Origin: Plectosphaerella cucumerina
Taxonomy: Eukaryota > Ascomycota > Sordariomycetes > Glomerellales > Plectosphaerellaceae
Length of the DNA: 64,000 nt
Direction of reading: 5' to 3'
NCBI GenBank assembly: GCA_020746995.1
Contig: JAGPXD010000004.1
Span: forward strand, 5,050,868-5,114,867
The notes under the pieces were generated by a model, which did not search any database, was not told the DNA's origin, and saw only the letters and a list, made by a program, of their open reading frames with translations. The translations under genes were made by a program, and so were the position numbers. Positions 22,704 through 34,685 of this stretch are shown here, one piece after another (within the stretch, counting starts at the first letter, position 1; each line of letters begins with the position of its first letter).

Positions 22704-24100
22704 ATGCCCGTGGCCACGCTGCCTCTGCTGAACAGCAAGATATACGTCGTGTGGGACACGAGCCTGGTGCAATCAGTATTCCGCAACAAGAATCTCTCTA
22801 TAGTGCCTTTTGCTAGGGAGTTTACCACAAACGAGCTTAGTCTCGTCGGCAACGTACGTTATATCATAGAGGAGACTGATCTAGTCGCCGAGGTTTTTCT
22901 ACTTCTCTACACTACGATAACCGCCGAGCATTTACGGAAAATGAGTGTATCGGCACTAAGGTATATCTCAGATCAGCTCAACACGTCGTTCAACGGGAGT
23001 AAGTAGCTGGTGATTCCGAATATATACCTATAGATCCGCGAGGTCATGTTCATAGCAACTTACGAAGCGCTGTATAGCCCTGGAAACATCTTCAGGGCCA
23101 GGGATGATCTTTAGGAAGACTTTTGGTTGGTGCAAATGGGAATGCTACCACATTTGAGAACAAACTAACAGGGTACAGGACTTTTGAGGCTTTATTAATC
23201 CTTCTTTTAATAAATATACTTCTAAAGCTTACTACCCCGGCCGTAGTTAACGCTTGTGGTAGGCTTCAGGCGGCGTTGTCTAAGTATTACGGGGCAGACA
23301 AAGATAAGTCAGAAGGGACGTCCGAGCTAGTTAAGGCGAGGGCAGACTTATGGAGGTAATACGGGGTTTCTAGCGCAGACATTGGCCTTGTGGAGCTTAT
23401 CCTACTACTACTTACAGTATTAAATACAATCCCGACGCTATTCTAGTTCCTCGTGTATATCTTTTACACGCTAGGCCTTTAGTAGCGTATCCGCGAGGAA
23501 GTGGAGAGGGTGATTAAGCATAATGGGACGGAGGTGGTCTTCGACGTTAGCCGCTTCGATAACGAGTGCCCCCTCCTTATTAGCTGTTACCGAGAGACGC
23601 TGCGCCTTAGTAGCTATAGCGTTAACGTGTGTCGTGTGGAAGAGGATACAACTATCACCGATACGGGCGGCGTGTTATATACGTTGAAGAAGGGCTGCGA
23701 CGTTTAGCTCTCGGCTACCGTACCACACTTCCTGGAGGACGTCTGGGGTGATAGTCCCCGCTCATTTGACCCGGAACGCTTCCTAGCGACTAGTACGTCG
23801 GGATCTAAGACACAAGAGAAGGTAAAGAAGATTATATATCACCCTTTCGGAGGTGGCAAGTATTTATATCCGGGTAGGAACTTCGCGCTTATCGAGAACC
23901 TGGGTTACGTAGCTGCTTTGGTGGTCGGTTTCGAGACACAACCTAGTTCGGGCGAGTCGGCGTCGTGGCAGCCCCTAGAGATGGTCTTGGGGTCCTAAGT
24001 AGAGGGGTCTTCTAAGCCGGCTAGAAACGGAGATAGTTTCGGCGTCCGGATCCGCCGGCGGGCAGGTTGGGAGAAGGTTAGAGTGGCGTTTAAGTGCTAG
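22704..24100 (+). pseudogene. cytochrome P450 (RIP-inactivated)
   Basis: Cytochrome P450 monooxygenase remnant. The start resembles the family (NSKIYVVWD...NKNLSIVPFAREF, 22725-22825). The I-helix part is scrambled. The K-helix ExxR is intact (CYRETLRLSS, 23585-23615), the PERF motif follows (FDPERFL, about 23768-23790), and the haem loop reads HPFGGGKYLYPGRNF (about 23840-23885). The invariant haem-ligand Cys is Tyr there (TAT for TGT), one G-to-A change. At least six in-frame stops are present, mostly TAG or TAA at likely Gln/Trp codons. The end is the TAG at 24098-24100 after RRRAGWEKVRVAF. A connection to the dead terpene locus 15 kb away is possible but unproven. Confidence 0.8.
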
Positions 24101-25138
24101 ATAGGAGTGAAGTATGTCCGAAGAGATAAAGAAGCCGTTCCATTACCGCTCTTTCTTTTTGTACTGGATAAGGCGCTGGGCTACATGCGGTGTCATGGTA
24201 GTACCTATCTGGTCTCTTGGCATATCACTCAGTTCTCGCGTTGCCAACAGCCATTTTGTGCAAAGGCTCAAGGCCGCTGTTTTATTCACCCAGGAAGGCC
24301 TTGGTCGTCTAGATCTACCACACAGATTCGCCGTTCAGAATTGCTCAATGAACAAAAGCCTTGAAGAGTTCCTTCCGCGTTATGAATACCTTCCATATGG
24401 GAGGTTGCAGCCTTGGAGCAGTCGACATCATCGTGCGCTACTCAACCACCTGGCATGCGAGGAGCCAAAGAAGCCTCACGGACCATTAATGAATATCTAC
24501 GGAAGGTAGATGTCCAGGTCTATGTAGTCCTTCGCGACCCTAGCAGCTTCTTCGCTACATGGTTGGCTCTCGGCAAAGTGGATTGCACCAGGGACCAAGT
24601 GGCCATAACCGTTGTGGGACGATTAGCCGAGAGATATTTACACGAAATGCCCATGCAGTGGGGAAGACCTCGCAGCATGTGTTGCGAGCCACAGTGCCGG
24701 TCAAGAACTACGGTATTGGGGGACAGACGACCTGAATGGATTTTTCTGTCTTTGCCACTATGGAGTTGCAGAATGGGGCCCAACGGGTCTACCTTCCATA
24801 TCGGTCGGATTACCTTGCATTTGGCGGAGTTCCGCCATTACCCGCTGCATCTTGACTAATGAGCAACGCGGTTAGGTTGTAATCTATGTGTAAGTAACCC
24901 TGGTCGATCAGTCTTTTTGCCTACCTCGCCTGCGGAATTCCCTGCCCCCATCTGAGAGGGTCGTGGTGGAGTGGTCAACTTGAGCTTCTCAGACACTCCT
25001 ACTAACGACTTGGTCGATGGCTATAAGTACTAAGCGTGGACGTCTCCAGGTCTCAAGTCTCGACCATCCCAAAGATCTCTCACTGCAACGACCTCATTCC
25101 TTCACTCCTCAGCGACACACTCAAGCCCAACCGCCACC
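24101..25138. other. unassigned region between P450 remnant and secreted-protein gene
   Basis: Two overlapping plus-strand frames (ATG at 24114, 131 codons; another ending at 24859) show no family I know and may be remnants. The last 150 bp (24990-25138) must include the promoter and leader of the gene starting at 25139, which has a near-ideal start context (CCGCCACC before ATG). Confidence 0.3.
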
Positions 25139-25564
25139 ATGGTCAACCTTGTCCACATCCTCTCTCCGCTCGCCCTCGCCGCCGTCACCCACGCTCAGTG
25201 GTACGTCATCGGTGTCAAGAACGAGTGGAGCGTGACCCAGATCCCCAACGGCGTCAACTACGTGACAAACGACTACTCCATAAACGCTATGAACATGGAC
25301 TCCGGCGACGAGGACGACGCCAGCCACTCGGGCTGGGGACGTGGCCCAGAGAACATCTGCGGCACAAACCTCATGGACGCCGAGGTCTGGTGCTGGGGCG
25401 ACGTCACCAAGGATTGCCAGGGCTACATCGCCGCTTTCAAGTCGCGCAGCTGCCGCACCTTCTGCGAGTCTCTCGGTGACAACCGGTTCCCTTACAACTG
25501 GAATGCTGCCACCACGGGGGCATGGTTCAGGGCCGACCTTGTCTGTGACAGGCCGTATCCCTGA
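25139..25564 (+). CDS. small secreted six-cysteine protein
   Basis: Single-exon ORF of 141 codons with a strong start context. Residues 1-19 are a typical signal peptide (core HILSPLALAAVTHA), predicted to be cleaved before QWYV. The mature part of ~122 residues has six Cys (in NIC, VWC, KDC, RSC, TFC, LVC), an even number suited to three disulphides. It also has many Trp/Tyr and an acidic loop (SGDEDDASHS). I recognise no domain. Size, secretion and Cys content make it an effector-like candidate, but equally it could be an ordinary extracellular protein. Codon use is strongly C-ending at third positions, unlike the damaged neighbours, which suggests the gene is expressed and intact. Confidence 0.75.
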   Translation: MVNLVHILSPLALAAVTHAQWYVIGVKNEWSVTQIPNGVNYVTNDYSINAMNMDSGDEDDASHSGWGRGPENICGTNLMDAEVWCWGDVTKDCQGYIAAFKSRSCRTFCESLGDNRFPYNWNAATTGAWFRADLVCDRPYP

Positions 25565-26398
25565 GGTCGCAGGAGGGTGGTGCTAGGCGGGCTTTCATAC
25601 CGCCGTCGATATGTGTGGCAATGGAGGTGTTGTCTAGTTGAGGGGTTCATGGAGGTGACAGGCGCAAGAGAGCTAGGAAGAAGCGGCAGTACATGTATCA
25701 CCTCATTCTGTCATACATCTGGGACAATCGAATTCAGAGATGTCAACACCATGCTATTTAACAATCTACCTAGAACTTATGAGCTACAATTTGTGTTACT
25801 TGATGCGTCCCAAAGAGCGGTATGGTTTGACACTGGTGTCAGGATCCGCTGAGCAGAATCGTTTGGAATTCAGACTTCTGCTTGCAACGACCACGTTCAC
25901 GAAACACGGCGGTAGGTGCACCCGCATCGCGATTGGCGGATGGTAAGAAAGAAATACCTTCGTCTTGTGCTGTTTGATTGCCTTTTATTTCTTGTAACGT
26001 TATAGGACGTTGGAAATTCGGAAACGAGAGGTACAGTAGGGGCCGAATAGATTGTCCGTTTTGGCAAACAATAAAGAAACATTTCTTAATGACTTGGGTG
26101 GCGCCGTACAGTGTCATCCCCACGAGATGTTCTGAGGTCGACTGCGGGACAGGCAGAAACCGCAGATGTGGGGCACACGCGCAAGGAACATCCCGGGTAC
26201 CGTCCCTTCGAAGGCTGACTGTTGGCAGTCTATCATGGTTTACGACTTCCTCGTAGGTCATCCTGCTTTATTTCTGTCATGATGAAGGTACTGTCCACTA
26301 CAGTAGAGCTGTCTACTATGCTGCTTCCGACCGCATCCAAGCAAGCATCTCTTCGGACACGATCCTCGACGGATGACCTGGTGACATGAATGTTGCCT
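25565..26398. other. intergenic, nothing recognised
   Basis: 3' flank of the secreted-protein gene and downstream region of the convergent DUF6606/TPR fragment. TPR-like coding sequence of that fragment continues in other frames to about 26340, indicating more degraded repeats. Confidence 0.3.
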
Positions 26399-27705
26399 TC
26401 ACCGCCACCACGTGCTCCAGCATCTCGACCGCCTCCTTGACCTGGCCGGTGGCTCGATACGCGATTGCGAGCGTGTGCTGCGATGCCAGTCGAGAAGGGT
26501 GTCCTCCACCAGCGTCGTCTCTCGTACCGCCACCACGTGCTCCAGCAGCTCGACCGCCTCCTTCACCTGGCCGTTGGCTTGATACGCGATTGCGAGCGCG
26601 TGCTGCGACGCCGGTCGAGAGGGGTGATCCTCCGCCAGCGTCCTCGTGCGCACCGCCACCACATGCTCGTCTCGAAGCGCCAGCTTGTGGACCCTGCGTG
26701 AGATCTTGGCGCTGATCCCATGTAAATGTTCCGATGAAAAGCCTCCAGAGGTGGCCCGGTCGAGGATCGAGGACAAGTAGAAGATCATGAAAGACTTGAA
26801 GGTGGAAACCTCTGCGTTCATAAGTCGGTCGTCCCGGTCGAGGATGAGACGCAGGGCTACCCTCAAGAAGAGCCACAGGGGGGACCGGTGCCAGGCAATC
26901 CTGTGACCGATATTGTATCTGACATGTTCGCGGCTGCGCTTCTGAATACACACATTTGAGACGGCTTGGCTGCCGTAACCAAGGAGCCAGGATCTCAGCA
27001 TATCTGTCACGAGAGACGGATTCGTGGTGTCGCGTTCTTCGACATGCTCCTGCCCGGCTTTCCGGGCCTTGGCAGCGAAGTCAGGCAGTGACTGAGTGTC
27101 GAGCTGTGCAAGAAGATCTCCCAAGGTCGCGAGGAAGTCAGTGTTGGCGCCGATATCCCCACCCAGTATCGTTGCGGAGGCTGGAAACTGGCGTATTAGG
27201 CTGCCCTGGCAACCCATGACTGTAGCATTCGGGGCAAGCAGCTCAAATGGTTCGACAACGAAAGCGTCCTCAATTTTGGTGATTAGAATAGCAGCATTCT
27301 GGGCGCACATATTGATTGCAATCATGTCTGAAAACGAAGTCAGTTACAAGCCCCGTGAAGTACTGGTACTCGCAGACGTTGCATACCGTTGTGTGGCAAA
27401 TCCGAAAGCATCTCGTGAATTGCTTGCGCATGGAGATGTCCTGTGCCGGGCCTGGCGCGCCGAAGTCGGTCTATCATTCTCTTGCAGCGAGAAACTGGCG
27501 CAGCAACTGATCCTCCGACGAGCGATTCGAAGGCATCAAGGGACTGGTGAAGACTCGTTATCATCTCGACGCGGAAGTCACAATTGTCGTATGTTGCATC
27601 GTCGCCTTGTCCCGCGTCGGGTAGCAGGAAGATGTGGTCAATCAGGTCACTGAGCCTTTCTCGTGCTGCTGGCCTGGCCATTTGTGCAACCGAAGATCCG
27701 TCCAT
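26399..27705 (-). pseudogene. DUF6606 fragment fused to TPRs
   Basis: ATG at 27705; exon 1 ends at 27387, a 59-nt intron (27328-27386) joins DLPHN to DMIAINMCAQNAAIL, exon 2 runs to 26399. The N-terminus (LIDHIFLLPDAGQGDD) and the later WHRSPLWLFLRVALRL and ISAKISRRVHKLA blocks match DUF6606, the N-terminal domain of the giant fungal DUF6606/DUF3638/DUF3645 proteins (about 3000 aa). Here only ~370 residues remain. Right after the last block the frame runs into kinesin-light-chain-type TPRs (HPSRPASQHALAIAYQANGQ, and a second copy), which belong to fungal STAND proteins. The TPR part decays by frame changes (second frame 26316-26951). So this is a chimera of two gene fragments, probably not functional. 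Confidence 0.65.
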
Positions 27706-29352
27706 GTTGAGCTCGAGGCGTAAAAGGGTACGAATGGACACAGTCGTTACCTGCGCCCTGGTAGCGATGAGAGGATTGGGAAACCATGCGATTGGTGTTT
27801 GGGGGGGATGGTGAGGGAAGATGACCCTGAGAGTCAGTGTCACGAGCCTCGTCCACAATTGCTGGAGAAATATACACACATATCTTGCGCTTGTGATTAA
27901 TGTCTTCTTGGCCATACAGTATCAGTAGCTTCACTGCCGGTAAACTTTGAATCTGAGCTACGAGTTCAAGCCGTGATAACCGACATCACCAATAGGCGCT
28001 CAATTGCGGTGCTCCTCAGCCCCACACGAGTAGGCGTTGCTCGTCTCGCACTGAAAGCTGAACTATTAGCGGGGTTCACAGCCGAATCACTGGAGATATC
28101 TACCCGGATACTTCGGCTTTCTATTACTTTAATTACCGTGAAGCCGGGTAAGGGCTGATAAGTAACCCTCTCACAGACCCCGTTGCCAAGCGTATAGAAT
28201 ATTGCGGTTTCTCCGCCCCAAAGCGGCTGAGGACGACCGCATACGCCAAGTCTTAGTGCGTCTTTGTGGGCATGTTTAAGGTTCGATCGGATAAAGATTC
28301 CAGTTCCTGATGTCCGAAATCGCTTGTTTCTACAGAGATTGACGTGCGTAGAGGGAGCCATTGTGCGTCATGTCCAAGCAGTGCTAATCCTTATTTGGTG
28401 TTCGCTAGTAAGCGTTCATGTTTACTATCCCAAAGAACTTCGGGAGTCAATCACATGGAAAATTGTATGCAGATTTTCCAATCCTAGGCTACATTAAGAC
28501 CCTCTCTGCCCATGCTCTCTCTGTAAGCGTCACCCAACGTCCAGCAAGGTGACATTTCCCTTTGTCCGCGGCCGTAATTATGTTTCGGCCACCTAGCGCC
28601 TTGGTGGCGTCCATGTTCTTCCCAACTGTGACAGTGCAGTTGGCTTGGATCAGGGCCTAGTTAGATGCAGCGATTTATTGATGAAGCCATCGGGCAATTC
28701 TCGTGGGTTGAAGTCTGCTCAGGGTAAAGACGCAGATTTGGGGGGCGCGGGGCCGTGCACGGGCTTCAGTGTCAGTGGTGGGCGTAGGTCCTGTTGCACC
28801 TAAGCACGTCGGCTGCCAACTAAGAGCCGCTGATAGCGACCATGTCCGTGCCGAAATACAATTCATCAACCCTTCTGGCCATGACGTCGCAATACCGCTG
28901 GAACGCTCACAATACTGGGTTTCGTACGCCTGGAGAGGCTCAAACCTTACTTTGCGCCACGTCGGATACCGCGGGTAGATCGCTATAGGATGCGGCCAAA
29001 TCCTCGCAGCGTCCCGAACAACGAACTCAATGCTTCGTCACTCCTGCATCGCTGTCCCTGCATCAATGGACGAAGTTGAAGCCGACATGCTCCGGGGAAA
29101 CGCTTGGTCGACGTAGGTTGTTCCTCGTATGCTTTCCGTCCTCCAAACATGCCCCAAGGAACGGTATCAGGCCACCTGACTGGTTCTACTGCATGGCCGG
29201 TTCTTCAACCCACGTCAGTCTCCTTGCCATTTTTTTATTTTATTTTTAATGGAGGTACTCTTTCGGGATGGAAGGGCCCCCTCGACCTCAGTTTCTTGCG
29301 CGCACGCGCTTCGGTCTCGGCAACCTCTGTTTCGTGCCGCTTCTCGTGGTTG
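27706..29352. other. no supported gene
   Basis: Several short frames on both strands (e.g. minus 27966-28361) lack recognisable domains. A T-rich tract lies at 29225-29255. I see no RNA gene or mobile element. Confidence 0.3.
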
Positions 29353-30293
29353 TCATATATCGGGCATTTGCCCGCCAAAGTGTGCGTAGTCGCATGATGT
29401 GGGACACACGTAAGATTGCTCGTTGCTGCAAACGACGCACGTCATCTTGTTACAGCCGGAATCCTTGATGAACGGCGTGTGGCACTTGTTGCACCTACGG
29501 ATCAAGGCCGCCGACATGGCCTCGTCGATATACTGCTGTGTTGAAAGCCTGTACCCTCTCATCTCTTCGCATGTTTTGGGTTGGTGTGTCTTCTGCCTGC
29601 ATAACCGGCAGGACACAATGCCACGGTAATCTCTGCCGCATCGGAGCTCTGTACCTTCCTCGACCGGCGGGCACTCGGCGAAAAAGGGGCAGAACGGGCA
29701 TCGCGCGACGTTCTTGATGCCGGCGAGGCGGACGACGACTTCAAATTCGGCCCGTTCCAGGGCGTGTGTGAGCTTTTAGTCGAGAATTTTTTCCCGCTGC
29801 GCGAGAGAAGCCGCCCAAGAAGTTGTCCGTCGACACACTGAAGCTTATACTTCTTCGGATCGTAGATAGTGTTCTGGGCATTTCTTCTTGCACAGTCAAC
29901 GCAGAAGAACTAGAGCCATACTGTTAGTCTGATGTCCATGAAGTGTCAGACAAGTTTACGACCGTCACAGACAAGACTTACGTGTTAGTTAAGAAGAAGG
30001 TCACAAGAGACCATCTAGTGAATGACATGCTCCATGAAGCAGCATGCGCACTCTCTCATGACGCGTGCGTCCGGGCTTTTGGGTTCCGATCACCTGCGTT
30101 TCTTGCCCTTGGGCGCCACTTTATACTCTGGACTGTCGAGGACGTCATTGATAGCGTGGTCTGAACCAAGGTCGGAACGCCTGGCCGCCCGCTCGAGAGC
30201 ATCGGGACACATGTCGGGGAAGAATGTTCTCAAAGCCGCGGGACACGCTTTGGGCTGATCGTCTGATTTGACACGGAGAGTTTCTGTAGCCAT
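29353..30293 (-). pseudogene. RBR-type E3 ubiquitin ligase (dead)
   Basis: Minus-strand remnant of a RING-between-RING ubiquitin ligase similar to the RNF216/Triad3-type fungal family. The N-terminus starts at ATG 30293 (MATETLRV...). RING1 is partly readable (ECACCF near 30035, HFFC-like FFCVDCARRNAQN near 29880-29910, then YKLQCVDG). The IBR domain follows (RCPFCPFFAECPPVE near 29690-29735, CRLC...TH...TCEEM near 29560-29615), then RING2 (CNKCHTPFIKDSGCNKMTC, 29430-29490) with its catalytic-type Cys region. In-frame stops (TAG in RING1, TAA after EKILD near 29795) and a frame change show it is dead. An intron with GTAAGT at about 29980 may be present in RING1. Confidence 0.75.
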
Positions 30294-32496
30294 GACTGAT
30301 GGGCGAGTGCCGAGCCTGCGAATCTTATTGAGGTGGAGGATCAAGAGCCCAGAAGATGGAGAAAAAGATGTGTTTCTTTTTAACGAGCGTCAAGGGGTGG
30401 GGTCGAAGACTGCGTGCGTAGGATGTCAATGATCCATGGAAAGGGGCATGGGTGCCGGGAGGATCCCGCTTCAGGTATAGGCTATCGAGGAGGATGTGCC
30501 GCGCTTGAGGACCAGCATTAATGCGGAGCGACAGGTGAGCGCCCAGCTTGCTGAGGCAGATTGAAGTCCTCCGGGAGCAACGGCGAGAGGAAAATCGAGG
30601 TGGACGAACGAAGGTGCGGGAGCTTCTTTCGAACCTGGGCCCCGAGCCCTCGAGAAGACAAGGAATATGCTCCCGGTACGTGGATTCGGCTCCCCGCTTG
30701 ATGGAGACAACTGCTCAACAGATTGATGCGAGAAAGCCCCGAGACCTCTTCCGGCACCAGCCCAAAGCCAGACTCTGGGATCTCATCGTACGAACGCACT
30801 GCGGCAGGTCAACTCGAACACGATATCCCTCGAGACCCGATTCAATCCCCGTTGGATGGCGACGCAATCGAAGCCCGGCCGGCCAAGCGGTGCCGAACTG
30901 CCGATGATAACGAAGTCACCGAGGGAATGATTGACACCGAAGAATAAGAGGAAGAGGAGGACGAAGATGACGACGATGAGGAGGAAGAGTCCGAGGCAGA
31001 AGAGGACGAGGAAGATGACACGGAGGATGGACGACGAATACGGGGATATGGGGCCCGGAGAGCCTAAGATGTCTGGGCTGTTGCTCTTTGGCTCAACTTC
31101 CGGTCTCAAGTGCCCATCGACTCAGCTGGTCCAGTTCCCGGGCCTGACAGGCATGGCTGCGGATATACATGGCCTCAGAGCGCCGAGTTCTACAACATGT
31201 GGTCGGCACAGACAACCTCCCCGGGTTTATCCCCTTCAGGCCCAGCATTTTCCACCTCAGCAAATCCAGCCTCTCCATCAGTCTTCGCATGCTCCATCCA
31301 CACAACTTACGGTTCGCCGCTGCTCGGACGCCCTCAATCCTGCTGCAATGGAGCGATCACGGAGGACTGACTGTTCAACAGCGACATTACCCTGACCGTG
31401 GACCAGTTCTAGAAGAAAGAGGTCCTCTTCGTAGCAGGATGTGCGAGTGGGCATGACGGCCGGGAGAAGGCCGGGGCCCTGAAGCCATCTGCGCTCTCAT
31501 ACACAGACTCGAGGAGGCCGTTGCGTGGGGTATGCTGTCGAATGTTAGCGGGAGGGCATCCAAGCAGAGCCGTGGCGTACCATGGTTTCGATGATCGCTC
31601 GGCGTTTGAGGTTCGGACAGGCGCAGATGGTTGATGGCTGGCTGACCTGTTCGGGGTGGATGGTTTACCGACTTTGTCGGTTCGCCGGGTGCCAGCACTG
31701 GGATTTTAGCTTCAACGAATTGGCGGGGTTCCAATGTTGATGCTGAAATCGCCGCTCTTCATTTACAGTTGGCAATGGTGACGGAATCTCCGATGTTCAC
31801 AATGATCTCATCAAGGGTCTGGGCAGAGGACGTTCTCGATTCTGTCAATTAACCCCTCTAGCAACGACGATGCTCTGTGCTGCGTTGGTCTGCCCACTGC
31901 GCCGATACCCAAATGGAACGAATTGTGTCACACCCTGTTCCAATTCCATGAGCACACCCTGCAAGACCACATTAGCGCAGGGTATGAAACGTCACCTTTG
32001 ACAGGGTCTGAAGGTTTGGGTGCGGCTTTGTCACACCCTGCCACCTCGGCCACTGCGATGCTATTTTGCTTGGCGCGCGAAACGTGCCTGCCTCTCTTGC
32101 CTACCTTTTTCAACACCCAACGCGTCCTTCCGCGCCGCCCTCGGTGTCCAGGCGTCGCTATGCCTTCCTTGTCCCCTTGGTCACGGCTCCGCGTTGCCTT
32201 TCGGGCCCAGCTCCTCGGCACACAACTTGATAGCGACCAGCTACATTAGTCCAACAAATCCTCTGCCCAATCGTGGCCCGAACATTCCGTCCCTTCGCAC
32301 AGCGACCAGACAGATGGCGCCGTCGATTCCGAACGAAGACGCAGACTATTCCGATGATCATGCGAATGAACAAATCGATGTTCCTCGACAAACCCCTCCC
32401 TCGTCAAACCTCCCATTCTAGCCCCGCCAGGAAGACACTCGGCGACTTTCCCCTCTCCAGCTATCCCAGATAAGCCATCGGAGTTTGTCGGTGTCC
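30294..32496. other. unassigned region with an acidic purine tract
   Basis: Upstream of the RBR remnant. A plus-strand frame at 30723-30947 continues past a TAA (GAA to TAA context) into a Glu/Asp-rich stretch encoded by GA-rich DNA (30940-31030). This could be the acidic tail of a lost nuclear protein (it has PAKRCR before it), but no domain is recognisable. The rest, to 32496, holds short frames only. Possible upstream exons of the Ulp1-like gene may lie at 32312-32421. Confidence 0.3.
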
Positions 32497-34685
32497 ATGG
32501 CATCGCTTCGCCGCCCGACAAGCCCGAAGAGCAGCATGTCCCGATGCAGCGAGCAGTTGGCCGATTGCGAGCACACCGAGAATGCCGACAACACCGTCAC
32601 AGCCCAGCCCGGCCTGAAGCAGTGGCACAAACACCATGCGAAACGGCTCGAATATCTTCGGAGGGCATGGCCCGGAGGCATCCATGTCCCGTCACAGTTT
32701 ATCGGCCCCGAAAATGACTGCACCGGGAGTTCCGTCATTGCAAATATATATACCATCACCAAGCGTTGCCAGGAGAAGGGCTTGCCGCTCGAGAACATGT
32801 GGGCGGAGGAGCAGCCCGGGTCTTGTCTTGACACGGGGCTCATGCCCCGTCATCTTCGCCTTGCGAAGAAGTCTAGAATCACGAACGGCGTTGTTCGGGC
32901 CGCTCGTTGGGAGGTTCAACAAGATGACTGGCCTGCCACAGGCTTGGCATCGCCGGATCTGTCCACAGTTATAGTGGAGTCTTCGGTTCTTCCAGGCGAC
33001 GATGATGTTGAAGACTATATGACAGAAGCACCCTGTCGAATGGAATTGGGGCTGTCTCGTCCTTCCGATGACGATGATTCTCTGCTCCAAGACTCGGACG
33101 ATGGCGCTGAGTCTGTTGTTGACACTGGGAGATGTCTGAGGGACTCTGTTCACGAACCCTCGTCGCCCGTGCTGTCCACCATTTGTGCTGGGGAGAGCCC
33201 CGGCCTCGTCGACCTCACCACTGATGGCACAGACGAGCCCACGTCGGAGCCCGCGCCAGCAGTCGGGGACATCATTGCGACAATCTCGGCTCTCCGACCC
33301 GACGACCGCCTGGACAGCAGACATCTCTACTGGTGCTTGCAGAACGCTCTTCGTGTCCGCAGTCGCAAGGGTTGGTGTGTCTTGGAGCCTGGATTCCCTA
33401 CCTCGGACGGTCAGCTTGGTACTGCAGTATTCAACCTGCCAAAGCGCCCCAACAACATTATATTCCTTCTACATCATGCGACGCAGCATTGGAGCGTGGT
33501 GCACTGGGATCGGGAAGCACAACGTCTGCGACACTACGATTCAGTGAGAGATGATGGACGCCACGGGGTGGTCGAGAAGCTGCTGGAATCGTTCACCACC
33601 CGCCACTCGTCTACGTCGCCTCGTCTCGAGTTCGTCGCCGAGGTTCGTGTTTGCGTTCTCTTCGTGTGTGCCCTCTCCTGACCTTGTATACAGCCTTGTC
33701 CGCATGGCATCTTCGCGCTCGCCTATATCGATCGTCTTACTCTTGGGGGCGCAGTTCATGGCCTTGTGGACCCTGCCAAGCTTCGGCAAGTGTATACCGG
33801 CAAACTCGAGGCGCATGTTCACGATGACATGCTCGCACCGGCACCGCCGCGCAACGTCCGTTGCCAGACACCCCCTTGCGGGCCCGATGTGGCGGACTCC
33901 ATATTGGAGCGGCCGGCGAAGCGAAGCGACGTCGGCGAGAGGCAGACATCAACGGTCCGCCGGAAAGCATCGCGTCTACCCATGCCGAGCAACTATCCAG
34001 TTCTGGGGACAAAGCCGTCACATGCGAGCCCGCTTCCTGGTCTTATATCCGATCACTCGACAACAACTTAAGCAGTCGCTGGGACGGCGTTCCTGACTTA
34101 TTAGCTGATACTCTCGCAAAACTCGGGGAGGCCGACGATGTAGTATCCCGAGATATACACCAGGCAGGACTACTCGCGAAAGAACTAGACGATCTGCAAG
34201 TCTCCCGACGTACTGCTCGGGCGGATCTCGAGACGGCTGAGGCGGCCTGGGAAACTGCTGGCCGAGCCGTCAAGTCAGCAGAAGTCGAGTTATCCGAGCT
34301 CAAGGACATGCTTGAGAAGTTGGCGTCGACACTGAAGCCTCTGAAGGAGAGCAGCGCGGTCGCGTGCAAGACTCGAGATAGCATCTTCACAGCCCATAGC
34401 GTCCTTCTGGAAGCCGCACACGCCACACTGCGGGACGCTTTGGAAGAGCAGGAAACTGCGGGGTCCGTCCACGAACATTCCAGGACACGCTTAGGAATCA
34501 TCGAGGCGGACATGGCGCGGCTGGAGGCGGATCGTTTGTCCCGTGACATGCAGACGCTCGAGACTCGAAACGCTGTGGGCAGACAGGCCATGGCTGACAT
34601 AGCTAGTATCACTTCGGCTCTAAAACGTTCAGGGCACCGTGTGGCCCCCGGCGGTGGTAGGTACCTGACTGACTCAACTTGTTAG
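32497..34685 (+). pseudogene. Ulp1-like cysteine protease with C-terminal coiled coil
   Basis: From ATG 32497 the frame runs to an intron at about 33643-33692 (GTTCGT...TATACAG). Before it, the C48/Ulp1 core is visible: NNIIFLLHHATQHWSVVHWD (about 33445-33510, catalytic His) and LRHYDS (about 33525-33545, Asp). After the intron the exon begins PCPHGIFALAYIDRL, where the family has a Gln-box and DCG with the nucleophile Cys, so the active site looks incomplete. Near 33916-33929 a GCGAA unit is duplicated in tandem. This 5-bp insertion shifts the frame into the second ORF (to 34685), which encodes about 200 residues of alpha-helical coiled coil (LLAKELDDLQVSRRTARADL...). Acidic low-complexity runs precede the protease domain. 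Such proteases remove SUMO-like modifiers; activity here is doubtful. Confidence 0.6.
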
